Positions 63,946-64,000 of a stretch of DNA of 64,000 nucleotides are shown here, one piece after another; position 1 is the first letter of the stretch, and each line of letters begins with the position of its first letter. Source of the DNA: Synchiropus splendidus. Lineage: Eukaryota; Chordata; Actinopteri; Syngnathiformes; Callionymidae. The position numbers and the translations under genes were made by a program. Under the pieces are notes generated by a model, which saw only the letters and a program-made list of their open reading frames with translations, had not been told where the DNA came from and did not search any database. Location of the stretch: assembly GCF_027744825.2 (NCBI RefSeq), contig NC_071343.1, positions 17,852,366 through 17,916,365 of the forward strand, written 5' to 3'.

Positions 63946-64000
63946 TAAACAAAAATACAACAAAAAAAATATTGTCTATTTTGCATCAGTTTGACAATGG

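Overview
The window reads as nuclear DNA of a teleost fish. It is AT-rich, has long introns, and carries fish-type dispersed repeats: a Ty3/Gypsy element, hAT-like and mariner-like MITEs, a tRNA-derived SINE and (TA)n/(TG)n arrays. The one clearly recognised host gene is a fish-type aryl hydrocarbon receptor, best matched to the AHR2 paralogue. All gene calls come from reading translations and splice sites by eye; no database was searched.

Layout. (1) 1-2032: minus-strand end of a Ty3/Gypsy LTR retrotransposon, made of one LTR (1568-2032), a primer-binding site and an open gag-protease frame that runs off the left edge. (2) 2033-17430: about 15 kb in which no gene was recognised. It holds SSRs, a ~730 bp tandem duplication at 4131-5500 built from nested MITEs, and two inverted copies of a fish repeat. 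(3) 17430-18330: CpG-rich promoter region around coding exon 1 of the receptor gene. (4) 17748-59138: the receptor gene on the plus strand, 11 coding exons. There is a tiny first exon, an 11 kb intron, the bHLH exon, an 18.4 kb intron, then a compact cluster (47524-55745) with PAS-A, PAS-B and a 1.6 kb transactivation exon. A 3.2 kb intron and a short last exon follow, with AATAAA signals at 59214 and 59270. The joined frame is 974 codons with matching intron phases throughout. (5) 59300-64000: SSRs, a LINE-like tail, and a tentative two-exon gene (61079-61753) encoding a 69-residue peptide with a DSGxxS motif.

Function. The receptor is a ligand-activated transcription factor that pairs with ARNT and binds XRE sites (core GCGTG). 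The locus has four near-ideal XREs, one in the CpG island just after exon 1, which suggests autoregulation. A palindromic MITE family repeated through the window carries motifs that match the CTCF consensus closely; this is the most interesting non-genic signal here.
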